From JAVBQJ01 sp031549115 (GTDB lineage Bacteria; Verrucomicrobiota; Lentisphaeria; Victivallales; Victivallaceae): 64,000 nt of DNA. The notes under the pieces are model-generated. The model did not search any database and had not been told where the DNA came from. It saw nothing but the letters and a program-made list of their open reading frames with translations. Numbering within the stretch: the stretch's first letter is position 1; each line of letters opens with the position of its first letter. Shown piece after piece: positions 28,772-39,044 of this stretch. The translations under genes and the position numbers were made by a program. The stretch spans positions 23,006 through 87,005 of the forward strand of contig JAVBQJ010000082.1 of the NCBI GenBank assembly GCA_031549115.1. Direction: 5' to 3'.

Positions 28772-31700
28772 TTATTGATTGTCCCGGACTTTCTTCACGG
28801 TACGGATGTCCAGCCCGAGACTCTGCATTTCCTTCAACAACACGTTGAACGACTCAGGCCGACCGGCTTCCAGCACATTGTGTCCCTTGACGATGGATTC
28901 ATAAATTCGTGCCCGGCCGGTCACGTCGTCGGACTTGACGGTCAGCATTTCCTGCAGGTTGTACGCCGCGCCGTATGCTTCCAGCGCCCACACTTCCATT
29001 TCGCCGAAGCGCTGTCCGCCGTGCTGCGCCTTGCCGCCCAGCGGCTGCTGGGTAACCAGCGAATACGGACCGACCGCGCGGGCGTGGATCTTGTTGGCCA
29101 CCAGGTGGTCCAGCTTCAGCATATAAATCTGCCCCACCATCACGCGCTGGTCAAAACGATCCCCGGTGCGGCCGTCGAACAGGTTGACCTTGCCGTCATA
29201 CAGATAGCTGCTATCCTCCTGTTTGCGGAAGCCCCAGTGATAATTGCGCCCGGTTTCCTCCTCCACGCGCTCGTTGGCCTGTTGCATCAGATCGATCATC
29301 GTCTCCTCGGAGATACCGTCGAACACCGGAGTCGCGACCTTGAACCCCAGGATCTTCGCCGCGAAACCGACGTGCGTTTCCAGCACCTGTCCGATATTCA
29401 TCCGGCTCGGCACGCCGAGCGGGTTCAAAACGATATCCACCGGCGTTCCGTCTTCCAGGAACGGCATATCTTCCATCGGGACGATCCGCGACACGATACC
29501 CTTGTTGCCGTGGCGGCCGGCCATCTTGTCGCCGACCTGCAGTTTGCGCTTGCAGCCGACGTAGACTTTGACCTTCTTGATCGTACCCTGATCGTCACCG
29601 TCGTTGGAACGCTGCGAATCGCGCTCGAACTGCATTTCGACCTCTTCGAACTGCGGTTTATAGACATCGATGATTTCGGTCAACGATTCCTTCAACGGAC
29701 AATCTTCCATCGTCCAGCTGTTGTATTTCGCCGCCAGCTTCTGAATCGAACTTTTGGTCACCTTCCGATTGGAACCGACCAGGACCGCCTCTTCTTCGGC
29801 GGCCGAGGAATCCAGAATCGGGAACGGCAGCTTCTGCCCGAGGATCAAGTCCGACAGACGCGACGTCAGTTCATCGATCAGCGCATCGCGGTTCTGGCGA
29901 TAGACCTCCTTGACCCGGCGGGTTTCGGCCCGGGCTTCGGTCGCGGAACGGCCGGCGCCCAGCTGATCTTTCGCGTATTCAATACGGACATCCATCACAA
30001 TGCCGCCCTTGCCGGAGGACACCACCAGGCTCGAATCCTTGACGTCCGCGGCCTTTTCGCCGAAGATCGCCCGCAGCAGCCGCTCTTCCGGCGCCAGTTC
30101 GGTTTCGCTCTTCGGCGTGATCTTGCCGACCAGAATGTCTCCCGGTTTCACTTCGGCGCCCTCGAGCACCACACCGTTCGGTCCGAGATTCCGCAGCGCC
30201 TCTTCGCTGACATTCGGAATATCCCGGGTGATTTCTTCCGGTCCCAGTTTGGTTTCGCGGCTGGTGATTTCGAATTCATCGACATGAACACTGGTATAGA
30301 CGTCCTCTTTGACCAACCGCTCGCTGACGATGATGGCGTCTTCAAAGTTGTAGCCGCCCCACGGCATGAATGCCACCAGCACGTTTTTCCCCAGGCCCAA
30401 TTCGCCGAATTCCGTCGACGCGCCGTCGGCGATGACATCGCCCTTCTTCAACACCTGGCCGCGCCGGATAATCGGACGCTGGTTGATACAGGTCCCGGCG
30501 TTGCTGCGCAGGAACTTGAACAGCCGGAACACCTGCGGATTCGGATCCTGGGTTTCGCCCAACGGCAAACCGTCGGTCGTAATCACAATCCGGTTGCTCG
30601 ACACTTCGGCGGCAATCCCGTCGGCCTTGGCCATTTCAACAGCGCGCGAATCGCGGGCAATGCGTTCCTCAAGACCGGTGCCGACCAGCGGCGACTCGGT
30701 CGTCAGAAGCGGAACCGCCTGACGCTGCATGTTCGATCCCATCAACGCGCGGTTGGCGTCGTCGTGCTCCAGGAACGGGATGATGCCGGCCGCGGCGCTG
30801 ACCAGCTGCTTCGGCGAAACGTCCATATATTGGACACTTTCACGCGGCAGCTCTTCGGATTCGCCCTTGTAACGGCTCATCACCATCGGGCGGACAAAGC
30901 GTCTTTCGTCATCGACCAGGGCGTTGGCCTGGGCGATCACGAAGCTCTCTTCCACATCGGCGGTGAGAAAATCGATCTTGTCCGTGACCTTGCCGTCTTC
31001 GACACGGCGGTACGGGGTTTCCAGAAAACCGTATTTGTTGATCACGGCATACAGCGACATCGACGAAATCAAACCGATATTCGGGCCTTCCGGCGTTTCG
31101 ATCGGGCAGATCCGGCCGTAATGGCTGGCGTGAACGTCGCGGACTTCGAAACCGGCCCGGTCGCGGCTCAAGCCGCCCGGTCCCAACGCGCTCAAACGGC
31201 GCTTGTTGGTCAACTCGCTCAATGGATTGGTCTGATCCATGAACTGCGACAGCTGGTTCCGGGCGAAGAAATCGCGGACCACGCTGGAAAATGCTTTCGG
31301 GTTGATCAGCTTGTTCGGCGTAATGCTGGATTCCTCGCCGTTGATCAACGTCATCCGTTCCCGGATCAGACGCTCCGTACGCAGCAAACCGACCCGGCAA
31401 TGATTCTGCATCAGTTCGCCGACGGTCCGGACGCGCCGGCTGCCGAGGTGGTCGATATCGTCGACGGCGCCGCCGGTATGGCGCAGACGGATCAGGGCCT
31501 TGGTGGCCTCCATCAGGTCCTGCGGCACCAGAGTGCGTTCGGTCAGCGGCAGATCCTGCTTCAACCGCTCATTGATCTTGTAGCGGCCGACCGTACCGAG
31601 GTCATAGCGCTTGATATCGAAAAACAGACGCTTGATCAGGACTTCGGCATTCTTGACGTTCGGCGGATCGCCGGGACGCATACGCCGGTAAATTTCTTTC

Positions 31701-32590
31701 AGCGCTTCCTCGCTGTTGCGGGCCGGATCGCGGCGCAGGCAACCGATCAGATAGCTGTCGCCATCCGGGATATAGGCCAGATCGACCTGCTTGATTTCGG
31801 CTTCCTGGAGCAGCTTCAGGTGGTTTTCGGTGAGCTGCACCAGTTCGTCGATAATCACCACGCCGTCGGCGTTGGTAATGTCGTCGACCGTATAATAGTT
31901 GGCAAGATCTTTGACTTTCAGCAACGAAGTGACGGAACGGCTCTTCACATCGTAGACTTCGCTCAGGATCGCCTTGTTGGTTTCGTAGCCGATCGCCCGC
32001 AGGAAGGTGGTAATCAAAAATTTGCGGCGGCGGCGGCGGCGGTCCAGATAAATATAAATATAATCGTTGATGTCGAACTGCACTTCCATCCAGGAACCGC
32101 GGTCCGGAATAATCCGATAGCTGTAGAGAGTGCGGCCGGAAGTGTGCCGGTTCTTTTCAAAGCAGATGCCGGGCGACCGGTGCAGCTGGCTGATAATGAC
32201 GCGTTCGGCTCCGTTGATGACGAAGGTGCCGCGATCGGTCATCATCGGGATATCCCCCATGAACACCTCTTCCGGGATTTCCACGCCATTGTGTTTGACC
32301 AGGAACTTCACGTACAACGGGGCACAGTAGATATCCCCGTCCTTGATGCAGTCCACGACATCGATCTTCGGATCGCCCAGCGTATAGGAGACAAATTCAA
32401 TCGACATTTGACGGTCGAAACTGACAATCGGGAAGATCTCCTTGAACACCTCCTGAAGCCCTTTGTCCAGGCGTTCCGCCGGGAGCAAATCTTTCTGGAG
32501 GAAGTCCCGATACGAGTCAATTTGCAGTCCGATCAAGTCGGGCACCGCCAAAACATCCTGTAGTTTACCAAAATTTACGCGCTCTGTCAT
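28772..32590 (-). CDS. rpoB: RNA polymerase beta subunit
   Basis: 1272 residues, with all core regions present. The rifampicin-binding segment reads QLSQFMDQTNPLSELTNKRR: Asn462 (codon 31205-31207) occupies the position of E. coli His526, and Thr replaces Asn518. Other motifs: GFEVRDVHASHYGRICPIETPEG, GYNFEDAI, KMAGRHGNKG and the C-terminal GGKAQHGGQRFGEMEVWALEAYGA, given in pieces. The gene is preceded by an attenuator-like hairpin after rplL and makes the operon rplKAJL-rpoBC. Confidence 0.98.
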   Translation of the reverse strand: MTERVNFGKLQDVLAVPDLIGLQIDSYRDFLQKDLLPAERLDKGLQEVFKEIFPIVSFDRQMSIEFVSYTLGDPKIDVVDCIKDGDIYCAPLYVKFLVKHNGVEIPEEVFMGDIPMMTDRGTFVINGAERVIISQLHRSPGICFEKNRHTSGRTLYSYRIIPDRGSWMEVQFDINDYIYIYLDRRRRRRKFLITTFLRAIGYETNKAILSEVYDVKSRSVTSLLKVKDLANYYTVDDITNADGVVIIDELVQLTENHLKLLQEAEIKQVDLAYIPDGDSYLIGCLRRDPARNSEEALKEIYRRMRPGDPPNVKNAEVLIKRLFFDIKRYDLGTVGRYKINERLKQDLPLTERTLVPQDLMEATKALIRLRHTGGAVDDIDHLGSRRVRTVGELMQNHCRVGLLRTERLIRERMTLINGEESSITPNKLINPKAFSSVVRDFFARNQLSQFMDQTNPLSELTNKRRLSALGPGGLSRDRAGFEVRDVHASHYGRICPIETPEGPNIGLISSMSLYAVINKYGFLETPYRRVEDGKVTDKIDFLTADVEESFVIAQANALVDDERRFVRPMVMSRYKGESEELPRESVQYMDVSPKQLVSAAAGIIPFLEHDDANRALMGSNMQRQAVPLLTTESPLVGTGLEERIARDSRAVEMAKADGIAAEVSSNRIVITTDGLPLGETQDPNPQVFRLFKFLRSNAGTCINQRPIIRRGQVLKKGDVIADGASTEFGELGLGKNVLVAFMPWGGYNFEDAIIVSERLVKEDVYTSVHVDEFEITSRETKLGPEEITRDIPNVSEEALRNLGPNGVVLEGAEVKPGDILVGKITPKSETELAPEERLLRAIFGEKAADVKDSSLVVSSGKGGIVMDVRIEYAKDQLGAGRSATEARAETRRVKEVYRQNRDALIDELTSRLSDLILGQKLPFPILDSSAAEEEAVLVGSNRKVTKSSIQKLAAKYNSWTMEDCPLKESLTEIIDVYKPQFEEVEMQFERDSQRSNDGDDQGTIKKVKVYVGCKRKLQVGDKMAGRHGNKGIVSRIVPMEDMPFLEDGTPVDIVLNPLGVPSRMNIGQVLETHVGFAAKILGFKVATPVFDGISEETMIDLMQQANERVEEETGRNYHWGFRKQEDSSYLYDGKVNLFDGRTGDRFDQRVMVGQIYMLKLDHLVANKIHARAVGPYSLVTQQPLGGKAQHGGQRFGEMEVWALEAYGAAYNLQEMLTVKSDDVTGRARIYESIVKGHNVLEAGRPESFNVLLKEMQSLGLDIRTVKKVRDNQ

Positions 32591-32750
32591 AGCCCACCAT
32601 TTCCCTTAAATCAACCACCTGAAAGCAAATTTTTTTGCAAAAAACTGCCGAAAAAACCGGAGATCCCGTTCCGATCCCCTTGGTCGGCCGGCGGCGGCAT
32701 TGCGAATTACCCTCGAAACACCGCCAAACCCAGCCATCTAAACACAAAAG

Positions 32751-32786
32751 AACGGCAGGAACCCTTTGAAAGAAATTCCCGCCGTT
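32751..32786 (-). terminator. Attenuator-like hairpin between rplL and rpoB
   Basis: Arms AACGGCAGGAA (32751-32761) and TTCCCGCCGTT (32776-32786) pair over 11 positions with one G-U, and on the minus strand CTTTTGTG follows. It lies 20 bases after the rplL stop in a 216-base gap. A partial terminator is common at this site and lowers rpoBC relative to the ribosomal genes. Confidence 0.75.
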
Positions 32787-32806
32787 TTTGCCGACGCGAT
32801 ACGAAG

Positions 32807-33193
32807 TTACTTCACTTCGACCGTGCCGCCGGCTTCTTCGAGCTGCTTCTTCATCTTGGCAGCTTCGTCTTTGGAAACGCCTTCCTTGACCGGTTTCGGA
32901 GCACCTTCGACCAGGTCCTTGGCTTCCTTCAGTCCGAGACCGGTGATGGCACGGACTTCCTTGATCACCGCAACCTTCTTGTCACCGGCAAAACCGGCCA
33001 GGATCACGTTGAATTCGGTCTTTTCTTCGACCGCTTCGGCAGCCGCGGCAGCCGGAGCCGCCGCCATCATCGCAACCGGAGCCGCGGCGCTCACGCCGAG
33101 GCGCTCTTCCAAAGCCTTGACCAGCTTGGAAAGCTCCAACACAGTCATGTTCTCAACATAGTCGATGAACTGATCCATAGTAACTTCCGACAT
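32807..33193 (-). CDS. rplL: 50S ribosomal protein L7/L12
   Basis: 128 residues. An N-terminal dimerisation helix, an Ala-rich hinge (about 38-55) and the C-terminal factor-binding domain (EKTEFNVILAGF, KVAVIKEVRAITGLGLKEAKDLVE in pieces) are all clear. It forms the L10-L12 stalk that recruits EF-Tu and EF-G. Confidence 0.98.
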   Translation of the reverse strand: MSEVTMDQFIDYVENMTVLELSKLVKALEERLGVSAAAPVAMMAAAPAAAAAEAVEEKTEFNVILAGFAGDKKVAVIKEVRAITGLGLKEAKDLVEGAPKPVKEGVSKDEAAKMKKQLEEAGGTVEVK

Positions 33194-33226
33194 AGTGTAA
33201 TACCTCCAAAATTTAGTTTGTTACAA

Positions 33227-33751
33227 TTAGGCTTGTTTTTCACGTTCTTCTTTGTAGGCGTTAAGCACATTGAGAATCGTAGCAGCCTTCGCATTGAGAA
33301 CACTGACCAGATCCCGTGCCGGCGCTTGGAGCACACCAAGCAACTGCGCCTGCAATACTTCTTTGGGCGGCAACGCGGCAACCGCACCGACATCCGCCGA
33401 CGTCAATAACACGCCTTCGAAATATCCGCCCTTTGCTTCCAACTGCTGACGCGTCTTGCCGAAATCCAGAATGGTCTTGGCGACCAAGCTCGGATCGCCC
33501 TTGCCGGCAATCAAAGCCGTACCGCCGGTGAGCTCCAAACTCTGCAGAGCATCCAATCCGAACGTTTCAGCAGCTTTCTTGATCAGCGTATTCTTTAAAA
33601 CGTGACATTCCGCCTGGTTTTTCGCCAGACTGCCGCGCAGCTCGGAGAGGTCTTTCACCTTCAAACCGAGATAGGACACGAAGTAAACGTAGTCGGAGTC
33701 CTTCAAAAGACCGCCGATGTAGTTCACCAGATGAAGCTGTTCATTTCTCAT
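33227..33751 (-). CDS. rplJ: 50S ribosomal protein L10
   Basis: 174 residues: YFVSYLGLKVKDLSELRGSL, HVLKNTLIKKA and GGTALIAGKGDP are typical. The C-terminal helix binds L7/L12 dimers. Its start overlaps the rplA stop (TAATG), which implies coupled translation. Confidence 0.97.
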   Translation of the reverse strand: MRNEQLHLVNYIGGLLKDSDYVYFVSYLGLKVKDLSELRGSLAKNQAECHVLKNTLIKKAAETFGLDALQSLELTGGTALIAGKGDPSLVAKTILDFGKTRQQLEAKGGYFEGVLLTSADVGAVAALPPKEVLQAQLLGVLQAPARDLVSVLNAKAATILNVLNAYKEEREKQA

Positions 33752-34452
33752 TACTTGGCCCTCACCTGTTGTTCTTTGACGATAACTTTCACGCCCGGGC
33801 TCATCGTCGACGAAACCGTGCAGCTCAAAATATACGTCCCTCTTGCCGTCGCCGGCTTCGCCTTCAGCAGAGCATCAAACACCGCTTCGAAGTTCTGCAC
33901 CAGACCGGAAATCTCAAAGGTCAATTTCCCGATCGGAGCCTGAACGCATCCGCCCTTGTCGGCACGGAATTCCACCCGGCCGGCTCTGGCTTCGCGCACC
34001 GCGTTGCCGACCTGCTCGGTCACCGTTCCGGTCTTCGGGTTCGGCATCAATCCGCGGGGGCCCAACTGACGGCCCAGCGGACGGACCAGCTTCATCGCGT
34101 CCGGCGTGGCGATCAGGACATCGAATTCCTGCCAGCCGTCTTTGATCTTCTGGACGACGTCTTCATAACCGACGAAATCGGCACCGGCCGCTTTCGCGTC
34201 CTCCGCCTGGGCGCCATCCGCCACCACCGCCACCCGCACCGATTTACCGGTACCGGCCGGAAGCCCTACCGCGCCACGCACATTCTGATCCGATTTCTTC
34301 GGGTCAATGCCGAGCTTGAAAGCAACTTCCACGGTTTCATTGAACTTGACGTGCGGCATCTCCTTCAGGATGGCCAATGCCTGGGCAACTTCATAGCGTT
34401 CCAGCGAGTTGAACTTGGCGAGCTGAGCAACATACAATTTACTCTTACGCAT
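33751..34452 (-). CDS. rplA: 50S ribosomal protein L1
   Basis: 233 residues from ATG 34452 (GAGGTGG upstream, overlapping the rplK stop by 8 bases); the ORF to 34515 lies inside rplK and is not the true start. L1 signature regions GRQLGPRGLMPNPKTGTV and VRAKxxG-like RAGRVEFRADKGG are present. L1 forms the mobile stalk that moves E-site tRNA and often autoregulates rplK-rplA. Confidence 0.97.
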   Translation of the reverse strand: MRKSKLYVAQLAKFNSLERYEVAQALAILKEMPHVKFNETVEVAFKLGIDPKKSDQNVRGAVGLPAGTGKSVRVAVVADGAQAEDAKAAGADFVGYEDVVQKIKDGWQEFDVLIATPDAMKLVRPLGRQLGPRGLMPNPKTGTVTEQVGNAVREARAGRVEFRADKGGCVQAPIGKLTFEISGLVQNFEAVFDALLKAKPATARGTYILSCTVSSTMSPGVKVIVKEQQVRAK

Positions 34453-34873
34453 CGACCACCTCAATTCCCATGCTGCGCGCAGTACCTTCGATAATGCGCA
34501 TTGCCGCTTCTTCACTCCGGGCGTTCAAATCCGCCTTCTTCGTCTGCGCGATTTCCCGGATCTGAGCCCGGGTAATCTGGCCGGCTTTTTCGTAGCCGGG
34601 CTTCTTGGCCGCCGAGGCCAAGCCGCAAGCCTTCTTCACCAGCACGGCTGCCGGCGGAGATTTGCAGATAAAGGTAAATGAGCGATCCTGATAAACAGTG
34701 ATCACTACCGGAATGATCAAGCCCGACTGGGCTTGCGTTGCGGCATTGAATTGCTTACAGAACTCCATGATGTTACAGCCAGCCTGACCGAGAGCGGGGC
34801 CGATCGGCGGTGCCGGATTAGCCGCTCCGGCCGGGATCTGCAATCTGATCACGCCCGTAACTTTCTTTGCCAT
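34445..34873 (-). CDS. rplK: 50S ribosomal protein L11
   Basis: 142 residues with GAANPAPPIGPALGQAGCNIMEF-type N-terminal domain and a C-terminal 23S-binding domain ending GTARSMGIEVVDA. L11 forms the GTPase-associated centre and the thiostrepton site. It follows nusG after 100 bases that show no gene. Confidence 0.98.
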   Translation of the reverse strand: MAKKVTGVIRLQIPAGAANPAPPIGPALGQAGCNIMEFCKQFNAATQAQSGLIIPVVITVYQDRSFTFICKSPPAAVLVKKACGLASAAKKPGYEKAGQITRAQIREIAQTKKADLNARSEEAAMRIIEGTARSMGIEVVDA

Positions 34874-34973
34874 AAACGATCTCCGTTTACACTGGTCCTC
34901 GCGTGGTACGGAAAGGCAGGTATCCTTCCACAGGAGAACATACTATTTTTTTAACGAAAGTTTGTGACCGCGA

Positions 34974-35549
34974 TTATAACTCGCGATCCACCTGCCAGAA
35001 CTCCAATTCAACCGGAGTGGAACGTCCGAAAATCGATACCAGCAACTTCAACTTGCCGCGCGCATTGTCGATTTCCTGAATGGCGCCTTCGAAGTTTTCG
35101 AACGCGCCGTTGCGGATCCGGACGATTTCACCCAATTCAAATGCGATTTTCGGTTTCACGGCTTCCACTTCACCGGAACGGCGGAACAAATCATCCACTT
35201 CCGCATCGCTCAACGGCTTCGGGGTATTACCACCGCCGATAAACCCGATCACGCCCTGTGTCTCTTTGATGAAATACCAGGCATCTTCGTCCACTTGAAG
35301 CTGCCCGTCGGCGTTTCTTTTGTACAGGTCCATGCGCACAAGAAGATAACCGGGGAAAAACTTACGGGTCATCGTCGTCTTCTTGCCCTGACGGACTTCA
35401 GAAACTTTTTCGGTAGGAATGTTGACTTCATAAACGGGAATCGCATCGCCGGAATTGATCTGGCGCTGGATGTTATCCCGCACCTTATTCTCCTGCCCGG
35501 AGAGCGTCTGCACTACAAACCACTGGCCTTTGCTCTTATCCGTATCCAT
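34974..35549 (-). CDS. nusG: Transcription termination/antitermination factor NusG
   Basis: 191 residues. NGN domain with WFVVQTLSGQENKVRDNI and FFPGYLLVRMDL, then a KOW domain from about 130 (FELGEIVRIRNGAFENFEGAI in pieces). NusG binds RNA polymerase and couples it to Rho or the ribosome. Twenty-two bases after secE, as in most bacteria. Confidence 0.97.
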   Translation of the reverse strand: MDTDKSKGQWFVVQTLSGQENKVRDNIQRQINSGDAIPVYEVNIPTEKVSEVRQGKKTTMTRKFFPGYLLVRMDLYKRNADGQLQVDEDAWYFIKETQGVIGFIGGGNTPKPLSDAEVDDLFRRSGEVEAVKPKIAFELGEIVRIRNGAFENFEGAIQEIDNARGKLKLLVSIFGRSTPVELEFWQVDREL

Positions 35550-35571
35550 AATACCAAGCGTCTCCTAAGCG

Positions 35572-35778
35572 TCACCACGCTCCGGTCGTAATTCCCTGAA
35601 TGACGTAAACGCCAATCTTGTCAACGAAAAACACAAAAAATGCAAGCAGCAAAATCACCACCACCACCAGCAACGTCGACTCGAAAAGCTCATTTTTCGC
35701 CGGCCACGTACACTGTGCCAATTCTTTCGTCGTGTCAGTGAGGAAACGACGGATTTTGCCCATAATACCGGTACTCAT
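35572..35778 (-). CDS. secE: Preprotein translocase subunit SecE
   Basis: 68 residues with a short amphipathic region (KELAQCTWPAKNEL) and a single transmembrane helix (about 34-54), the minimal SecE form. It stabilises SecY in the inner membrane. MGKIRR at 35763 is an alternative start. It lies between tRNA-Trp and nusG. Confidence 0.95.
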   Translation of the reverse strand: MSTGIMGKIRRFLTDTTKELAQCTWPAKNELFESTLLVVVVILLLAFFVFFVDKIGVYVIQGITTGAW

Positions 35779-35814
35779 TATCCCGCTTGCCTATGTGTTA
35801 ATTTAAATTTTAAA

Positions 35815-35890
35815 TGGCAGGAGCGGCGAGGCTCGAACTCACGACCTGCGGTTTTGGAGACCGCTGCTCTACCAACTGAGCTACACTCCT
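35815..35890 (-). tRNA. tRNA-Trp (CCA anticodon)
   Basis: A full cloverleaf is readable on the minus strand: acceptor AGGAGTG/CGCTCCT, D arm GCTC/GAGC, anticodon stem GCGGT/ACCGC with loop CTCCAAA (anticodon CCA), T arm GTGAG/CTCGC, discriminator G and encoded CCA end. Confidence 0.96.
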
Positions 35891-35912
35891 GCATCACATC
35901 AGTCCTGTCAGT

Positions 35913-36062
35913 TTAACGCGTTTCTTTGTGCAACGTGTGCTTACGCTCAAACTTACAGAATTTCATCTTTTCCAAACGTTCCGGAGTATTGCGCTTTTCC
36001 TTCATCGAAGTATAATTGCGCTGTTTGCACTCCGTACATTCCAGAGTAATCTGTTCACGCAT
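35913..36062 (-). CDS. rpmG: 50S ribosomal protein L33
   Basis: 49 residues, MREQITLECTECKQRNYTS start and NTPERLEKMKFCKFERKHT core. It has the first zinc-type pair (Cys9, Cys12) and Cys36, but Glu39 replaces the usual fourth cysteine. It lies between tuf and tRNA-Trp. Found by translating the minus strand, as it is too short for a standard ORF listing. Confidence 0.95.
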   Translation of the reverse strand: MREQITLECTECKQRNYTSMKEKRNTPERLEKMKFCKFERKHTLHKETR

Positions 36063-36094
36063 CTGGACTTACTCCCGCATCGTGTTCTACATTA

Positions 36095-36130
36095 TTCATC
36101 CCGGACAGCGTCTCCACTGTCCGGGATGAA
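36095..36130 (-). terminator. Hairpin between tuf and rpmG
   Basis: Perfect 14-base arms TTCATCCCGGACAG (36095-36108) and CTGTCCGGGATGAA (36117-36130) with an 8-base loop, 26 bases after the tuf stop. No strong T-tract follows, so it may be a partial terminator or a processing site. Confidence 0.65.
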
Positions 36131-36156
36131 CTTCATTATCGATTCAAACGAACCGC

Positions 36157-37356
<1,200 letters not shown>

Positions 37357-37427
37357 CTTTCAATTCCCTCCTGGCCTGGTTGCCGTTAAAGAGTTTTTCT
37401 TTCAACTTGAGTTTATACAAAATTTAA

Positions 37428-37503
37428 TGGAGCCCACAATCGGACTTGAACCGATGACCTCGTCCTTACCAAGGACGTGCTCTACCGACTGAGCTATGTG
37501 GGC
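37428..37503 (-). tRNA. tRNA-Thr (GGT anticodon)
   Basis: Minus-strand cloverleaf: acceptor GCCCACA/TGTGGGC, D arm GCTC/GAGC, anticodon stem CGTCC/GGACG with loop TTGGTAA (anticodon GGT), T arm with GGTTCAAGTCC, discriminator T and encoded CCA. It is directly upstream of tuf. Confidence 0.96.
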
Positions 37504-37604
37504 GCCAGACTCTTTTATCCTGCCGCCTGCAATCGCAAACAGACTATAAATATAATCCAACTTCCAAGCCTTGTCAAGCTTTCAATGCCACTTTTTTTCA
37601 GAAG

Positions 37605-37689
37605 TGGTGCTCGAGGGGGGACTCGAACCCCCATGGATTGCTCCATATGGACCTCAACCATACGCGTCTGCCAATTTCGCCACCCGAGC
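37605..37689 (-). tRNA. tRNA-Leu (GAG anticodon)
   Basis: 85 bases on the minus strand with the long variable arm of class II tRNAs. Acceptor GCTCGGG pairs with CTCGAGC (one G-T), anticodon stem TATGG/CCATA with loop TTGAGGT (anticodon GAG), T arm GGGGGTTCGAGTCCCCC, and an encoded CCA end. Confidence 0.95.
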
Positions 37690-37723
37690 ATTTTCAACTC
37701 AACACTTGCGAGAACGAAGATTT

Positions 37724-37751
37724 AATTTAGCACGCTTTTTGTGTTTTACAA
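37724..37751 (-). promoter_or_regulatory. Predicted promoter of the tRNA-Leu/tRNA-Thr/tuf transcript
   Basis: Minus strand TTGTAA (37746-37751), 16-base spacer, TAAATT (37724-37729), about 28 bases before the tRNA-Leu 5' end. Confidence 0.5.
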
Positions 37752-37801
37752 GTAAGCTTTCGCTTTTTTTCGCGATTCCAACCGGCACGATCAAGCGCCG
37801 C

Positions 37802-38599
37802 TTACTCCACCGCGAAGTGGCGGCTGTAGCGCTCCGGAATGCGTTCAAAATCGAATAAAATCAGGAAATCGATGCTGCCGAATTCCGGGTCGAATGCCGG
37901 CAGGCCGCCGATCTTGGCCCCCAGGCGGATGTATCCCTTGAGCAGCGGCGGCATCTCCCGGCGCAACACCGCCGCGTCCGTTTCCGGCACCTCGGCAGGC
38001 GGCAGTTCGAAACCGGAACGCGGCACACAGTCCACCAGATCGCTCAACATGCCGTCATGCTTGAATTTCGCATACATCCCCCAACCGATGGCGGGATCCA
38101 CGTTTTCCAGACTGGCGCAGCCGATCAGGAAGCGGAAGTGCAGCCGTTTCCGCAGTTCGGAAAAGCCGGCCCACAGCAATGCCACCACCGCTCCGTTGCG
38201 GTGATCGCAGGCCACGCAGGAACGGCCGACTTCGCAGGTGTCGTCCGCCAGCGCCGCCAGCCCCCGGATTCGATATTGCCGCTCGGAATAAAACCCGTTG
38301 CCGCGGCGCGCCAGAATGCCCGGACGGACCCGGTATGTGCCGACCACGGAGCAATTCGCCTTTTCCACCACCAACAAATGCAAACAGCCGTCATCATCGT
38401 ACGCGTCGCAGTCCAGCACCACCCCGCCGTCTCCATTCAAACGCCCCTGTTCCGCCATGAAAACGTCGTAACGCAAACGCTGCGCCTGCTGCTTCTCCGA
38501 CTCATTCTCCGCCAATTTCACCAGGAAGCGTTCACCATTCACCAGGGGCTCTCTCAGATTGACTGTCTTTTTCCAGCAGTCAATGACGCTCTCCGCCAT
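37802..38599 (-). CDS. GNAT-fold N-acyltransferase (OlsB-like)
   Basis: 265 residues with a strong AGGAGGAGA site before ATG 38599. LRYDVFMAEQG, LHLLVVEKANCSVVGTYRV, CEVGRSCVACDHRNGAVV and FLIGCASLENVDP are typical of the ornithine-acyl-ACP N-acyltransferase (hemolysin-like) family, which makes lyso-ornithine lipids or related acylated amines. No membrane segment is seen. The acceptor is unknown, and no OlsA partner lies nearby. It ends about 50 bases before the tuf promoter. Confidence 0.8.
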   Translation of the reverse strand: MAESVIDCWKKTVNLREPLVNGERFLVKLAENESEKQQAQRLRYDVFMAEQGRLNGDGGVVLDCDAYDDDGCLHLLVVEKANCSVVGTYRVRPGILARRGNGFYSERQYRIRGLAALADDTCEVGRSCVACDHRNGAVVALLWAGFSELRKRLHFRFLIGCASLENVDPAIGWGMYAKFKHDGMLSDLVDCVPRSGFELPPAEVPETDAAVLRREMPPLLKGYIRLGAKIGGLPAFDPEFGSIDFLILFDFERIPERYSRHFAVE

Positions 38600-38756
38600 A
38601 TTCTCCTCCTAAAGGGACTTTCTCCATACAACCTCTATCGTCGCGCCGGCTTTGCGCTTCCGGTATCGTTCCGTTCCAAAAAAAAGGCATTTCGCATAAG
38701 ATAGCACATCTTTTTCCAGATGGAATTCCAATTTTACAAAAAAGGCGACTTTTTCA

Positions 38757-39044
38757 TTATTTATCCGCATTTTTCTTCGCCCCGCCGAAATCGGGGGCGG
38801 TCAGCCGTTCCAATTCCACAAGATAGCGCAACGCCTCCGACCGGCAGGAACCGCACATCTCCGGTGACGGCGCCAGGCCGCCGCAGAAATCCGGGCGCTC
38901 CGGGGAGCCGAAAAGACGACAGCGCCAGTCTTCGGCCAGATGAATGCAGGGCACTCCGGCGGGCTTGCCGGCAGGCATTCCCGGCAGGGGTGAGGTAATC
39001 GAGGGCGCAATGCAGCATGCGCCGCAACCGTTCCGGCATTTCAC
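38757..39044 (-). CDS. YkgJ-family cysteine-cluster protein
   Basis: 95 residues from GTG 39044, chosen because AAGGAAG lies 7 bases upstream; a TTG at 39080 would add 12 residues. The N-terminal CRNGCGACCIAPSI, then PAGVPCIHL, WRCRLFGSPERPDFC and EMCGSC carry the family cysteines, proposed to bind zinc or iron. Similar short proteins are widespread and uncharacterised. It stands alone on the minus strand, with 157 bases to the GNAT gene downstream. Confidence 0.8.
   Translation of the reverse strand: MKCRNGCGACCIAPSITSPLPGMPAGKPAGVPCIHLAEDWRCRLFGSPERPDFCGGLAPSPEMCGSCRSEALRYLVELERLTAPDFGGAKKNADK

Noticed and set aside
28775..32563. 1262-codon open frame opposite rpoB
   Set aside because: Same reason: rpoB is complete on the minus strand and the antisense translation has no recognisable domain.
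34452..34515. Longer start for rplA
   Set aside because: It lies inside rplK; the ATG at 34452 has a strong ribosome-binding site and gives the usual L1 length.
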